Assembly: GCA_944323285.1 (NCBI GenBank)
Contig: CALURV010000031.1
Coordinates: 1-64,000 of the forward strand
Source of the DNA: Candidatus Gastranaerophilales bacterium
Lineage (GTDB): Bacteria; Cyanobacteriota; Vampirovibrionia; Gastranaerophilales; Gastranaerophilaceae
DNA: 64,000 nucleotides
Direction of reading: 5' to 3'
The notes under the pieces were generated by a model. That model was not told where the DNA came from. It was given only the letters and a program-made list of their open reading frames with translations, and searched no databases. Of this stretch, positions 1-7,623 are shown in pieces (the first letter of the stretch is position 1; each line of letters begins with the position of its first letter). Both the position numbers and the translations under genes were made by a program.

Positions 1-1
1 T

Positions 2-43
2 GATGAAATGACAGCACTAAAAGAAGATGATTGGGGTGCATAA
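2..43 (+). CDS. C-terminal fragment of an upstream gene
   Basis: An open frame enters from the left edge and ends at TAA (41-43) with the last residues DEMTALKEDDWGA. A hairpin terminator follows about 25 nt later, which fits a real gene end. Too little of the protein is in the window to name it. Confidence 0.6.
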   Translation, partial: DEMTALKEDDWGA

Positions 44-65
44 AATATGATAATTTGTAGTGAAA

Positions 66-92
66 AAAGACCTATAAATATTGTAGGTCTTT
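66..92 (+). terminator. Rho-independent terminator, possibly bidirectional
   Basis: Stem AAAGACCTA / TAGGTCTTT (66-74 with 84-92) lies just after the upstream gene. An A-run on the left also gives it a U-tract on the minus strand, so it could end transcripts coming from the truncated tRNA unit. Confidence 0.75.
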
Positions 93-178
93 CCTACAAT
101 TTAAAACAAAAACTAAGTATTCTATAACTACCAATAACACTTATTATATCAAGCAAGGAAACTAATTTTAAAAGAGTC

Positions 179-217
<39 letters not shown>

Positions 218-286
218 CTACATTTTTTATTATTATATGCTGAAAACAAAAAATCAACCCCACATATTTTTTACTTCTCTTTAGTT

Positions 287-337
287 GAGTACTTTGTTAG
301 CAAGGATAACTCGTTAACAAAGTGCGATACTAGATTA
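287..337 (+). repeat. Right-half copy of the dispersed intergenic repeat
   Basis: Carries the 3' hairpin of the family (GTACTTTGTTAG ... TAACAAAGTGC) and the terminal TACTAGATTA. The left half (TGTCCGAG hairpin) is absent. The rest of the 44-409 interval holds only the terminator, the tRNA half and AT-rich sequence that presumably contains the promoter of the next gene. Confidence 0.75.
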
Positions 338-409
338 AATTACATTTACTAAAATTTAAGCAAAATTTATTTTTTAGATTTTTTATTTATGTAAGTAAAG
401 GTATTTTTT

Positions 410-1687
410 ATGAAAATATATAATAGTTTTAATTTGAATCATCAGCCAAATATTTATAGTAAAAATATACATAAACCAAAATGTAAATCAAATTATAATG
501 AATATAAACAAATAAGTTCTGTTTGTAATCCCCAATTATATAAAGCATATTATAATGTTTCCTTTGGAAAAACAGAAAGTGATAATTCTCAAATACCTTT
601 TTTATTATTGACTGATAAAAATCAACAACCTTCTAAAATTGTAAGTAAAATTACTTTAGATTCAGGTGAAACTTATAATCTAGATATTGATAAAAATACA
701 ATTGACAGATTTTTATTATCTGTTGATGGAAATATTAATCAATCTGCTTTGCAGATATTCTTATCTGTCTATAAAACAATTTTGCAAGAACTTACAAAAG
801 CTGATGATGAAGAACTTAAATTTATTATGGATATTATAAAAGGAGAAAATAAAAGTCCAAAGAACACTAATGTTTCATATCTAAATTCAAATGATGAAGC
901 GGTTGAATCGTTAATCGGGGCTTTATCTGCTCCTGTCGAAAATTTTGTTATTAATTTCTTTAATGGTATACAAAATGAGCAGTTAAGAAAAACGTATGCC
1001 ATAAAATTTTTAAGTTTAAGAGAAAACATTTTAGAAGAAAAATATAATAAAGCTTTGAATAGAACTGTTTGTCTGTTTGATATATGCAAAATAAATGATG
1101 GTTATGATTTTTCAGATTTAGAAAGAAAATTAAAACTAGTCAGTACAATTGAAGAAATTCAATCAAACTATGGAGATGCTGTTCCTTATGATTTATCTCA
1201 TAGTATTGTTGAACAATCAAGGTTCAAAAATGGAAAGTTTGATTTGGATTTTGCACAAACATTAACAGGCCTTATTTATACAACTAGTGTTTTTATGCCT
1301 GAAAAATTAGTTTCACATAGAAGCAGTATTATAAAATCATTTTCTGCTTGTGATAGAGCTAATGAAAAACAGATTATGGATTGTATGCTTAAATTGTCTA
1401 ATATAATTGAAGTTGATGATACAAATCAAAATTTTGAATCTGCTTTTTCAAATGTTTTTAATCCTGTAACCGGTAAATTTGACGAAAAAGCTGCAGCTTT
1501 GCTTCTTGATTTGGCAAAACAGGTTATTGATTATACAGATGATTTTCCTATAAAAACAAAAGAAGATCTGGAATATACAGATAGAATTGCTCAAAATTTG
1601 ATAGATGGCTATTTTAAAAAAGTAAGAAATAAAAAGACGGGAAATATAATTCCGGGTTGTATTTCTCCCAAAGATTATATTAATTAA
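410..1687 (+). CDS. SFG-motif repeat protein of unknown function
   Basis: A 425-aa protein with no catalytic motif that I recognise. The first ~55 residues are polar and Asn/Lys/Tyr-rich and end in YYNVSFGK, a short motif that recurs in other proteins of this window (4-alpha-glucanotransferase, ankyrin-like protein, 675-aa protein). The remainder is predicted mostly helical and contains degenerate units of the form NG-x-[FI]-[DN] followed by a helix (DGNINQSALQIF, KNGKFDLDFAQTL, TGKFDEKAAALL), resembling units of the 59340-61367 protein. There is no signal peptide or membrane segment. The ATG at 410 is the first in frame and has no strong Shine-Dalgarno sequence. Function unknown; an effector or surface role would be speculation. 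Confidence 0.85.
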   Translation: MKIYNSFNLNHQPNIYSKNIHKPKCKSNYNEYKQISSVCNPQLYKAYYNVSFGKTESDNSQIPFLLLTDKNQQPSKIVSKITLDSGETYNLDIDKNTIDRFLLSVDGNINQSALQIFLSVYKTILQELTKADDEELKFIMDIIKGENKSPKNTNVSYLNSNDEAVESLIGALSAPVENFVINFFNGIQNEQLRKTYAIKFLSLRENILEEKYNKALNRTVCLFDICKINDGYDFSDLERKLKLVSTIEEIQSNYGDAVPYDLSHSIVEQSRFKNGKFDLDFAQTLTGLIYTTSVFMPEKLVSHRSSIIKSFSACDRANEKQIMDCMLKLSNIIEVDDTNQNFESAFSNVFNPVTGKFDEKAAALLLDLAKQVIDYTDDFPIKTKEDLEYTDRIAQNLIDGYFKKVRNKKTGNIIPGCISPKDYIN

Positions 1688-1768
1688 ATTACTTAAGATT
1701 AATATCTAAAATGATTTAACAAATTATAGAAAATATGGTATCTTTTAAATATTAATTGGGAGAAAAGT

Positions 1769-3073
1769 ATGCAAAAAGAAAGAGCACAATGGAGTTCTCA
1801 TATAAGCTTTATAATTGCAACGGTGGGAAGTGCCGTAGGGCTGGGTAATATATGGAGATTTCCTTACATAATGGGTAAAAATGGTGGTGCCGTTTTCTTA
1901 CTTACTTATCTTTTATTGATAGCATTTATTTGTGTTATACCTTTATGTTGTGAACTTGCTATTGGAAAAAAATATAAAAAGGATACTGTTAGTGCTTTTT
2001 ATGAGATAAATCCTAAATTTAAATGGTTTGGCTGGTTGTGTATAATTACTGTTTTAATGATTCCCTGTTTTTACTTTGTTGTAGGCGGTTGGATATTAAA
2101 TTATATTTGGATATTTTTAGCTCATCATATACCACCTGATTTTGCTCAATATTTTTCTTCCTATAGTTCTGAAATTATTATGCCTTGTGTTTTAACTTTG
2201 TTATTTTTATTTATGACTGCAATTTTTCCATATAGGGGAGTTAATAGCGGTATAGAAAAAGCTAATAATATTATGATGCCTTTATTTGCTTTAATGTTAG
2301 TTTTATTAGCTGTATTTGCTTTAACTCTACCGGGAGCAAAAAATGGTCTGGAATTTATGTTTAAACCGGATTTTTCACAATTTAATAAAAGTATGATATT
2401 AATTGCTCTTGGTCAGGCTTTATTTACTCTTAGTATTGGAATGGGGGCGATTATTACCTATGGTAGTTATATGAAAGAGAATACGAATATTTTTAAGTCG
2501 GCATATACTCTAATATTTTTTGATACTTTAATAGCGGTTACTGCTGGTGTTGTAATATTCCCAGTAGTATTCTCTTTTGGAGTTGAACCAACAGCTGGGG
2601 CTACTTTGGTATTTATTTCTCTCCCTCAAATATTTACGAAATTGCCTTATCCTGAATTATTTGGTGTAATATTTTTTGTTCTTCTATTTTTTGCTGCTAT
2701 TACTTCCGGAATAAGCATTATGGAAACAGCTATTGCTTCTTTTATTCAAAACTTTCATATATCAAGAAAAAAGGCAACTGTTATTGTAAGTATTATAATT
2801 GCTTTGATTTGTATTCCTTCAACTTTATCTTTTGGTTTATTATCAGGAGTTAAATTATTTGATAAAACTATTTTTGATTTATTAGATTTTACTACATCTA
2901 ATCTTTTATTACCTTTTAATACTTTATTAATTTGTTTAATTTCAGGTTGGTTTATTAATAGTTTTACAAGGGAGATAACGGAAAATTTGATATTGAAAAA
3001 TGTTTTTTCAATCTTGTTAAAGTTTATTGTTCCATTTATTTTATTATTGGTATTGATTTATGGGTTAAAATAA
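1769..3073 (+). CDS. Sodium:neurotransmitter/amino-acid symporter (NSS/SNF family)
   Basis: The first transmembrane helix carries the family hallmark, with SAVGLGNIWRFPY at about residues 21-33 (the unwound TM1 region that binds Na+ and substrate in LeuT). About 11 hydrophobic segments follow over 434 aa, similar to the shorter bacterial members (tyrosine/tryptophan transporters) and shorter than LeuT. Predicted to import an amino acid with Na+ across the inner membrane; the substrate cannot be read from sequence. The start has a good ribosome-binding site (GGGAGAA). A strong terminator separates it from the convergent min operon. Confidence 0.93.
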   Translation: MQKERAQWSSHISFIIATVGSAVGLGNIWRFPYIMGKNGGAVFLLTYLLLIAFICVIPLCCELAIGKKYKKDTVSAFYEINPKFKWFGWLCIITVLMIPCFYFVVGGWILNYIWIFLAHHIPPDFAQYFSSYSSEIIMPCVLTLLFLFMTAIFPYRGVNSGIEKANNIMMPLFALMLVLLAVFALTLPGAKNGLEFMFKPDFSQFNKSMILIALGQALFTLSIGMGAIITYGSYMKENTNIFKSAYTLIFFDTLIAVTAGVVIFPVVFSFGVEPTAGATLVFISLPQIFTKLPYPELFGVIFFVLLFFAAITSGISIMETAIASFIQNFHISRKKATVIVSIIIALICIPSTLSFGLLSGVKLFDKTIFDLLDFTTSNLLLPFNTLLICLISGWFINSFTREITENLILKNVFSILLKFIVPFILLLVLIYGLK

Positions 3074-3087
3074 AAAGCTAATAAAAT

Positions 3088-3116
3088 AAAAAAGGATAAT
3101 TTAATTATCCTTTTTT
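3088..3116. terminator. Bidirectional terminator between symporter and minE
   Basis: A 13-bp stem (AAAAAAGGATAAT / ATTATCCTTTTTT) with A/T runs on both sides, lying between two convergent genes. Confidence 0.9.
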
Positions 3117-3136
3117 ATTTTAAGTTATTCTTTGTT

Positions 3137-3643
3137 CTATTCTTTATCTTCTTCCACTATAACATTATCATCATCTTCTGATTTTTTGTTATTGACTTCT
3201 TCTTCATCAACTTCTTTTTCAACAGTAGGCTCAATTATAACTTCAGTAACTTCACCATCTATAATTTCATTTTTATCTTCTTCATCATCATTATCTTCGT
3301 CTTCTGAAATTTTTTCTTCTTCTTCCTGTAGTTTTTTTCTTAATTCTTCAAGTTCAGCTTCTGTTTTAGCGCGAACAATAGGAATGTTTAGCATTAAAGC
3401 AGCAGCATCACCTTCTTGTTTTAAGCCAATTTCAAGTTCTTCTTTATTAATAACTACATATTTAGAAAAAACATCAATTAATTCTTCTCTCATTTTATTC
3501 ATAATAAGAGGGTCTAATTTTGTCCTGTCGTGCATTAAAATAACTTGAAGTCTGTTTGTTGCACATTCACTAGTATTTTCAGATTTTTCAATTTGGAATA
3601 ATTCCATTATTTTATTATAAATATCAGCAAAAAGTGTTTTCAT
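3137..3643 (-). CDS. minE: MinE, division-site topological regulator, with long acidic tail
   Basis: Residues ~1-95 match MinE: N-terminal membrane-binding segment, then the MinD-contact strand NRLQVILMHDR and the dimer domain (EELEIGLKQEGDAAALMLNIPI). MinE stimulates MinD ATPase and drives Min oscillation. The usual length is 80-110 aa; here a further ~70 residues form an Asp/Glu-rich, disordered C-terminal tail. It lies 4 bp downstream of minD with a strong AAAGGAG site, third gene of a minC-minD-minE operon. Tail function unknown; see the similar acidic insert in MinC. Confidence 0.92.
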   Translation of the reverse strand: MKTLFADIYNKIMELFQIEKSENTSECATNRLQVILMHDRTKLDPLIMNKMREELIDVFSKYVVINKEELEIGLKQEGDAAALMLNIPIVRAKTEAELEELRKKLQEEEEKISEDEDNDDEEDKNEIIDGEVTEVIIEPTVEKEVDEEEVNNKKSEDDDNVIVEEDKE

Positions 3644-3647
3644 TAGC

Positions 3648-4466
3648 TTACTCCTTTCCCTGCTTTTTTAAGCCGCATAAGAATTTTTTCAGCTTTCCTA
3701 CCAGATTTTTGGGTTCATCAATATCAAGAAAAGGAACGTCTTCACCATTAATTCTTCTTGCAACATTTATATATGCTTTTCCTGCTAAAGATTTTTCATT
3801 ATTAACAATTGGTTCACCTCTATTTGTAGAAGTTATAATCCCTGTATCTTCAGGAATTACTCCAATTGGTTGACAAGATAGAATATTAACAACATCATCA
3901 ACACTCATCATATCATTTGATTTAATCATGCTTGGTCTTACACGATTAATTAATAGTTTATAGCTTTCAATACCGTCGGCAGCTTCTAATAATCCAATTA
4001 TTCTATCAGCATCTCTTACAGCTGACATTTCAGGCGTGGTTACAACTATAGCTTCGGAAGCTCCGGCTATTGCTGTTTGAAATCCTTGTTCTATGCCTGC
4101 AGGACAATCAACCAAAATATAGTCATAATCTTTTTTTAATTTCTCTGTTATTTTCTTAAGTTGTTCAGCACTAACAGACGATTTATCTCTTGTTTGTGCT
4201 GCCGCTAGTAAGCATAAATTCGGATTTTTTTTGTCTTTTACTAAAGCTTGCTTTAATTTACATCGTTCTTCAACAACATCAACAAGGGTATATACAATTC
4301 TATTTTCAAGTCCTAATAATAAATCTAAATTTCTAAGACCTATATCTGTATCAACAAGTACAACTTTATGTCCGTTCTTAGCAAGCGCAGTTCCGATATT
4401 GGCACTTGTTGTAGTTTTACCTACTCCGCCTTTTCCGGATGTGATTACAATAACTCTCCCTGCCAT
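3648..4466 (-). CDS. minD: MinD, septum-site-determining ATPase
   Basis: ParA/MinD-type deviant Walker A (GKGGVGKTT, residues ~10-18), switch motifs DTDIGLRNLD and DCPAGIE, and a C-terminal amphipathic membrane-targeting helix (LVGKLKKFLCGLKKQ). The length of 272 aa is normal. It binds the membrane when ATP-bound and recruits MinC to inhibit FtsZ away from mid-cell. It lies 12 bp after minC and has an AAGGAG site. Confidence 0.97.
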   Translation of the reverse strand: MAGRVIVITSGKGGVGKTTTSANIGTALAKNGHKVVLVDTDIGLRNLDLLLGLENRIVYTLVDVVEERCKLKQALVKDKKNPNLCLLAAAQTRDKSSVSAEQLKKITEKLKKDYDYILVDCPAGIEQGFQTAIAGASEAIVVTTPEMSAVRDADRIIGLLEAADGIESYKLLINRVRPSMIKSNDMMSVDDVVNILSCQPIGVIPEDTGIITSTNRGEPIVNNEKSLAGKAYINVARRINGEDVPFLDIDEPKNLVGKLKKFLCGLKKQGKE

Positions 4467-4478
4467 TTAATCTGCTCC

Positions 4479-5564
4479 TTAATCATTTATTTTAAATACT
4501 ACTATTTCTCCGTTAATAATTCTTGCTTCCTCTGGGGTAAAAGAATTTGTTTTTTCTATATATACAGTGTTTAATGAATCTGGTCTTCTTGAATAGCAAT
4601 TTGCTATTCTTAACTGTATTGCATTCATTTTTAGTGCTCGAACTCTTGCTTTTTGGTTGCCTCCTGCACCTGCGTGGGCTATTCCGCTTAATATTCCCCA
4701 AACTGTTATATCCCCAAATGCTGTTATTTCACACCCCGGATGGCAATCCCCGATTATAACAATATTTCCTTCATAATTAATTACCTGACCTGAACGTATT
4801 GTTTGTTTTATATATTTTGTAGGAAACGATTCAAGCTCTATATCTTCTTTTGTATATTCCTGTTCTGGAACGATTATATCTGATAATTCTTCTTTCTCTT
4901 CATACCTGCTTTGTTCAGATTCCATATCAAAAAATGTATTTTTTGCCGGAGAAGAACCAAAAATAACATCCAGTTCATCAAAAACTTCTTCTTTTTCTTC
5001 TTTTTTTATATCTTCATTGTTTTGTTTTTCAACATCTTCTTTTTGAGGTTCTAATTGTTCTTTTTGTTCAGATTCTTTTATATCTTCAGTTGTATTTTCT
5101 TTATTATCTTCAAGAGATTGTTCCTCTATATTGTTTTCTGATTCTTCAATTTCTTCAACCTCTTCAACAATATTATAATCTTCTTCTTTTGTCGGTTGTT
5201 TATTTTCTTGGGATAATATTTCCTCTTTTAATTCTTCTGCAGTTTTATATGGCATTGTAGGGGCTACTTCATGTGAATTTTCTGCAGAAATATTTGATAT
5301 TATTATTCCTAAAGAAAGTGCAACTTTTTCTGTCTCTATCGATTTTGTATCAATGCTTGATAAAATTGAATCAATGCCGCTTATTAATGATTTAATACTT
5401 AAAATTTGTGCTTGATTTAAGTCAACATTACCAAGTTTTAAACATATTCTTTTATTTCTTGCTTCATCTTTATCAAGAATAGAGCTTAATTCAAAAATAA
5501 TTTCAGGAGCAGTATTAATTTCTCCCAAATCTATTACATATACATTATCGTTATATTGTTCCAT
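4479..5564 (-). CDS. minC: MinC, FtsZ inhibitor, with an extended acidic linker
   Basis: The C-terminal ~110 residues are a clear MinC_C beta-helix domain (RSGQVINYEGNIVIIGD, GDITVWGILSGIAHAGAGG, RIANCYSRRP). The N-terminal ~110 residues resemble the MinC_N fold (YVIDLGEI...). Between them is a ~120-residue Glu/Lys/Asn-rich linker, much longer than the short linker of E. coli MinC, so the protein is 361 aa instead of ~230. First gene of the min operon. The linker and the MinE tail together suggest lineage-specific acidic disorder in the Min system. Confidence 0.93.
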   Translation of the reverse strand: MEQYNDNVYVIDLGEINTAPEIIFELSSILDKDEARNKRICLKLGNVDLNQAQILSIKSLISGIDSILSSIDTKSIETEKVALSLGIIISNISAENSHEVAPTMPYKTAEELKEEILSQENKQPTKEEDYNIVEEVEEIEESENNIEEQSLEDNKENTTEDIKESEQKEQLEPQKEDVEKQNNEDIKKEEKEEVFDELDVIFGSSPAKNTFFDMESEQSRYEEKEELSDIIVPEQEYTKEDIELESFPTKYIKQTIRSGQVINYEGNIVIIGDCHPGCEITAFGDITVWGILSGIAHAGAGGNQKARVRALKMNAIQLRIANCYSRRPDSLNTVYIEKTNSFTPEEARIINGEIVVFKIND

Positions 5565-5690
5565 ATCCTGCTCTTTTCATATAAATTAATTTGCTATTTA
5601 AACCACCCTAATCTATCATGTAAAGGATATATTAAATTTTATAATAATTCAATTAAATTTCTAATTTATGTATAGTTTTATATACTTTTT

Positions 5691-5762
5691 TGAGTGGTGT
5701 TTTCAAAAGGTAAGTACTTTGTTCGCGAGGATGACTCGGTAAAAAAGTGCGTTGCTAAATTA
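5691..5762 (+). repeat. Right-half copy of the dispersed intergenic repeat
   Basis: Aligns to the right part of the short-form repeat at 20026-20145 (GAGTGGTGTTTTCAAAAGG, GTACTTTGTTCGCGAGGATG, ACTCGGTA). The 3' stem is partly decayed (AAAAAAGTGCG). Apart from this the 5565-5911 interval is AT-rich and should hold the minC promoter (minus) and the promoter of the next gene (plus). Confidence 0.75.
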
Positions 5763-5911
5763 AAAGAAATAAGCTATAGATTAATCTTAATTTAATTTTA
5801 CAAAAGCTTAATTGTATTTAATATGTATAAGTTTTTAGCTTTTATTGTAAATTTGATTTTAAAAAAATTGTCCTTAATATTTAAATAAGTAATAATGTTT
5901 ATTGAATAGTT

Positions 5912-6637
5912 ATGAGTTGGAAATTTATGATTAAAAAAAGTATTGTCACATTATTTTTTATTATTATCTTTATCAACAATTTTGTTTGTGCTTCTGAAAT
6001 TCCCGCTGCTTTGGATGAAAATAAACTAAAATCGCTGCAAACAAAAGAAGGGATGAGTGTTAATAAACCTGAATTTAATACGGACGAATATGCAAAAAAA
6101 TATAAAAAAGTAACTAAAGATGGTGCTGTTATGCAGGCATTAGAATTAATGCAGACAGAAAATATTTCGAAGTATTCATATAGAGCTTTAATGGGTAATA
6201 ACTTAACAGAAAAACCTTTTAAAATTGAGTTTAAAAACATTGCAGAAATTAATCAGGAATATGCTTCATTTGACGCAATTGGCTGGAAAAAGAAAAATAC
6301 TTTATATATCTATATAAATGAAAAACATAGAAATTCTCCGCCTGAAGCAATTGCTGCTCTTCTTGCTCATGAAGCAATTCATCAGGATGAATTTAATTCT
6401 TTAAATGAAGAAACTTATGCCTGGACTTTAGAAGCTGCAACTTGGATGAAACTTTCTGAAAAAAATCCTTCTGTTTTAAAGCATTCTTCTTCTCTTGTTA
6501 CAAGAGAAGTTATGTTGAAAAAGCTTTTTGAAAAAGGAAACTATACAAATAAATATATAAAAAAAGCAGTATATTCTAATCCCGGTTATAAAAATTTACC
6601 TACACGTTCTCCAGGATTCGAAGATGAAAATTTATAA
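5912..6637 (+). CDS. Exported putative zinc metallopeptidase (HExxH)
   Basis: A signal peptide (KKSIVTLFFIIIFINNFVCA) is followed by a ~215-aa secreted domain. The motif LLAHEAIHQDE holds HExxH, and a Glu (NEETYAW) lies about a dozen residues further on, consistent with a gluzincin-like third ligand. The overall fold is not one I recognise, so the peptidase call rests on this motif alone. Two in-frame ATG codons (5912 and 5927) are possible; the second directly precedes the basic n-region and is the more natural start. Expected in the periplasm or outside the cell. Confidence 0.6.
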   Translation: MSWKFMIKKSIVTLFFIIIFINNFVCASEIPAALDENKLKSLQTKEGMSVNKPEFNTDEYAKKYKKVTKDGAVMQALELMQTENISKYSYRALMGNNLTEKPFKIEFKNIAEINQEYASFDAIGWKKKNTLYIYINEKHRNSPPEAIAALLAHEAIHQDEFNSLNEETYAWTLEAATWMKLSEKNPSVLKHSSSLVTREVMLKKLFEKGNYTNKYIKKAVYSNPGYKNLPTRSPGFEDENL

Positions 6638-6767
6638 TGTTAATATTTGTAAACATGTAAACTCCTTTTAAAATAAGAGTTTTGTATTTTATATATACTC
6701 TTGATGCAATTTTTATCTCATTGTCGTTTTTATATATATACAAGAGAAAAATATGAGGAATAAATAA

Positions 6768-6956
6768 ATGGCTAGAGTTTTAATTTCAATGCCCGAGGAA
6801 TTTTTAACGAAAATTGATGAAGTTGCTGAAGGGGAAAATCGTACAAGAAGTGAGTTAATTCGTGAGGCATTAAGAACATATATTCATAAACAAAAAGTTA
6901 AAGAAAATGCATTGGCTATAAAAAATGCGAATATTTTAGAATCGTTGCTTGATTAA
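6768..6956 (+). CDS. CopG/RHH-family small DNA-binding protein
   Basis: At 62 aa this is a typical ribbon-helix-helix: N-terminal strand ARVLISMP, then EFLTKIDEVAE and SELIREALRTYI helices. Such proteins dimerise to bind operators and often act as antitoxins, but no toxin gene is next to it, so an orphan regulator is more likely. It has a GAGG ribosome-binding site and is followed by a strong terminator. Confidence 0.85.
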   Translation: MARVLISMPEEFLTKIDEVAEGENRTRSELIREALRTYIHKQKVKENALAIKNANILESLLD

Positions 6957-6997
6957 ATTTATAATGGCGTACTACAGACTTAAAAATAATTGGAGAT

Positions 6998-7030
6998 AAA
7001 GATGACTGATATTATCAGTCATCTTTTTGT
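6998..7030. terminator. Bidirectional terminator between RHH gene and marR-type gene
   Basis: A 13-bp stem (AAAGATGACTGAT / ATCAGTCATCTTT) with a 3-nt loop and T-run. It overlaps the last codons of the convergent MarR gene. Confidence 0.85.
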
Positions 7031-7464
7031 TCTTTTAAATTATGTTGTATTCTTAAAAGTACATTAATACAAGAATTTAATTCTTCTATTGAAATTTTGT
7101 TTAAAAATTTTTTTCTAGAATTCGTGATATCTGGAGTTATTAATTCTTTTAATTTTTTGCCTTTTTCTGTTATTTGGATTTTATTTACAAGTCTTTTATC
7201 AACACTTTGCAGTTTTCTTACAAGTCCTTTTTTCTCTAATATTCCGATTAATCTTGCCATATTTGACCTATCTTTATACAGAAGTTCGCATAATTGCATT
7301 TGATGCAAATTTGAATCATCTTCTAAAAAAGATAGAATAACAAATTGTTCCGGAGTAATATCATAACCTTTTTCCTTAAACATATTAAGGTTATACATTT
7401 TTATTTGTCTTCCTGTTTCAACAAGTGTATGTCCAAATAGATTATTTAATTCTTTTTTATTCAT
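7015..7464 (-). CDS. MarR-family winged-helix transcriptional regulator
   Basis: 149 aa with the usual MarR layout: N-terminal dimer helix, wHTH (ITPEQFVILSFLEDD, LHQMQLCELLYKDRSNMARLIGILEKKGLVRK) and wing (DKRLVNKIQITEKG). It probably senses a small ligand. It is divergent from the 4-alpha-glucanotransferase gene and might control it or its own promoter in the shared 160-bp interval; no operator was recognised. Confidence 0.9.
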   Translation of the reverse strand: MNKKELNNLFGHTLVETGRQIKMYNLNMFKEKGYDITPEQFVILSFLEDDSNLHQMQLCELLYKDRSNMARLIGILEKKGLVRKLQSVDKRLVNKIQITEKGKKLKELITPDITNSRKKFLNKISIEELNSCINVLLRIQHNLKEQKDD

Positions 7465-7623
7465 TTTTTCCCCTAGTTAGTGTGTTATTATAATAATTTA
7501 ATTTTTAAAATTGGTAAATAATTTTAAGTCGTGAAAAAATTCTTTAATAAAAATTGTAAATAAATAGCAATTTTTTTTTTTACGGTTATTATATAGACAG
7601 GTCTTTATATTAGGAGTATATGC

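Noticed and set aside
3132-3548. Ser-rich plus-strand frame
   Set aside because: Complement of the acidic MinE tail (Glu/Asp codons read as Ser/Phe).
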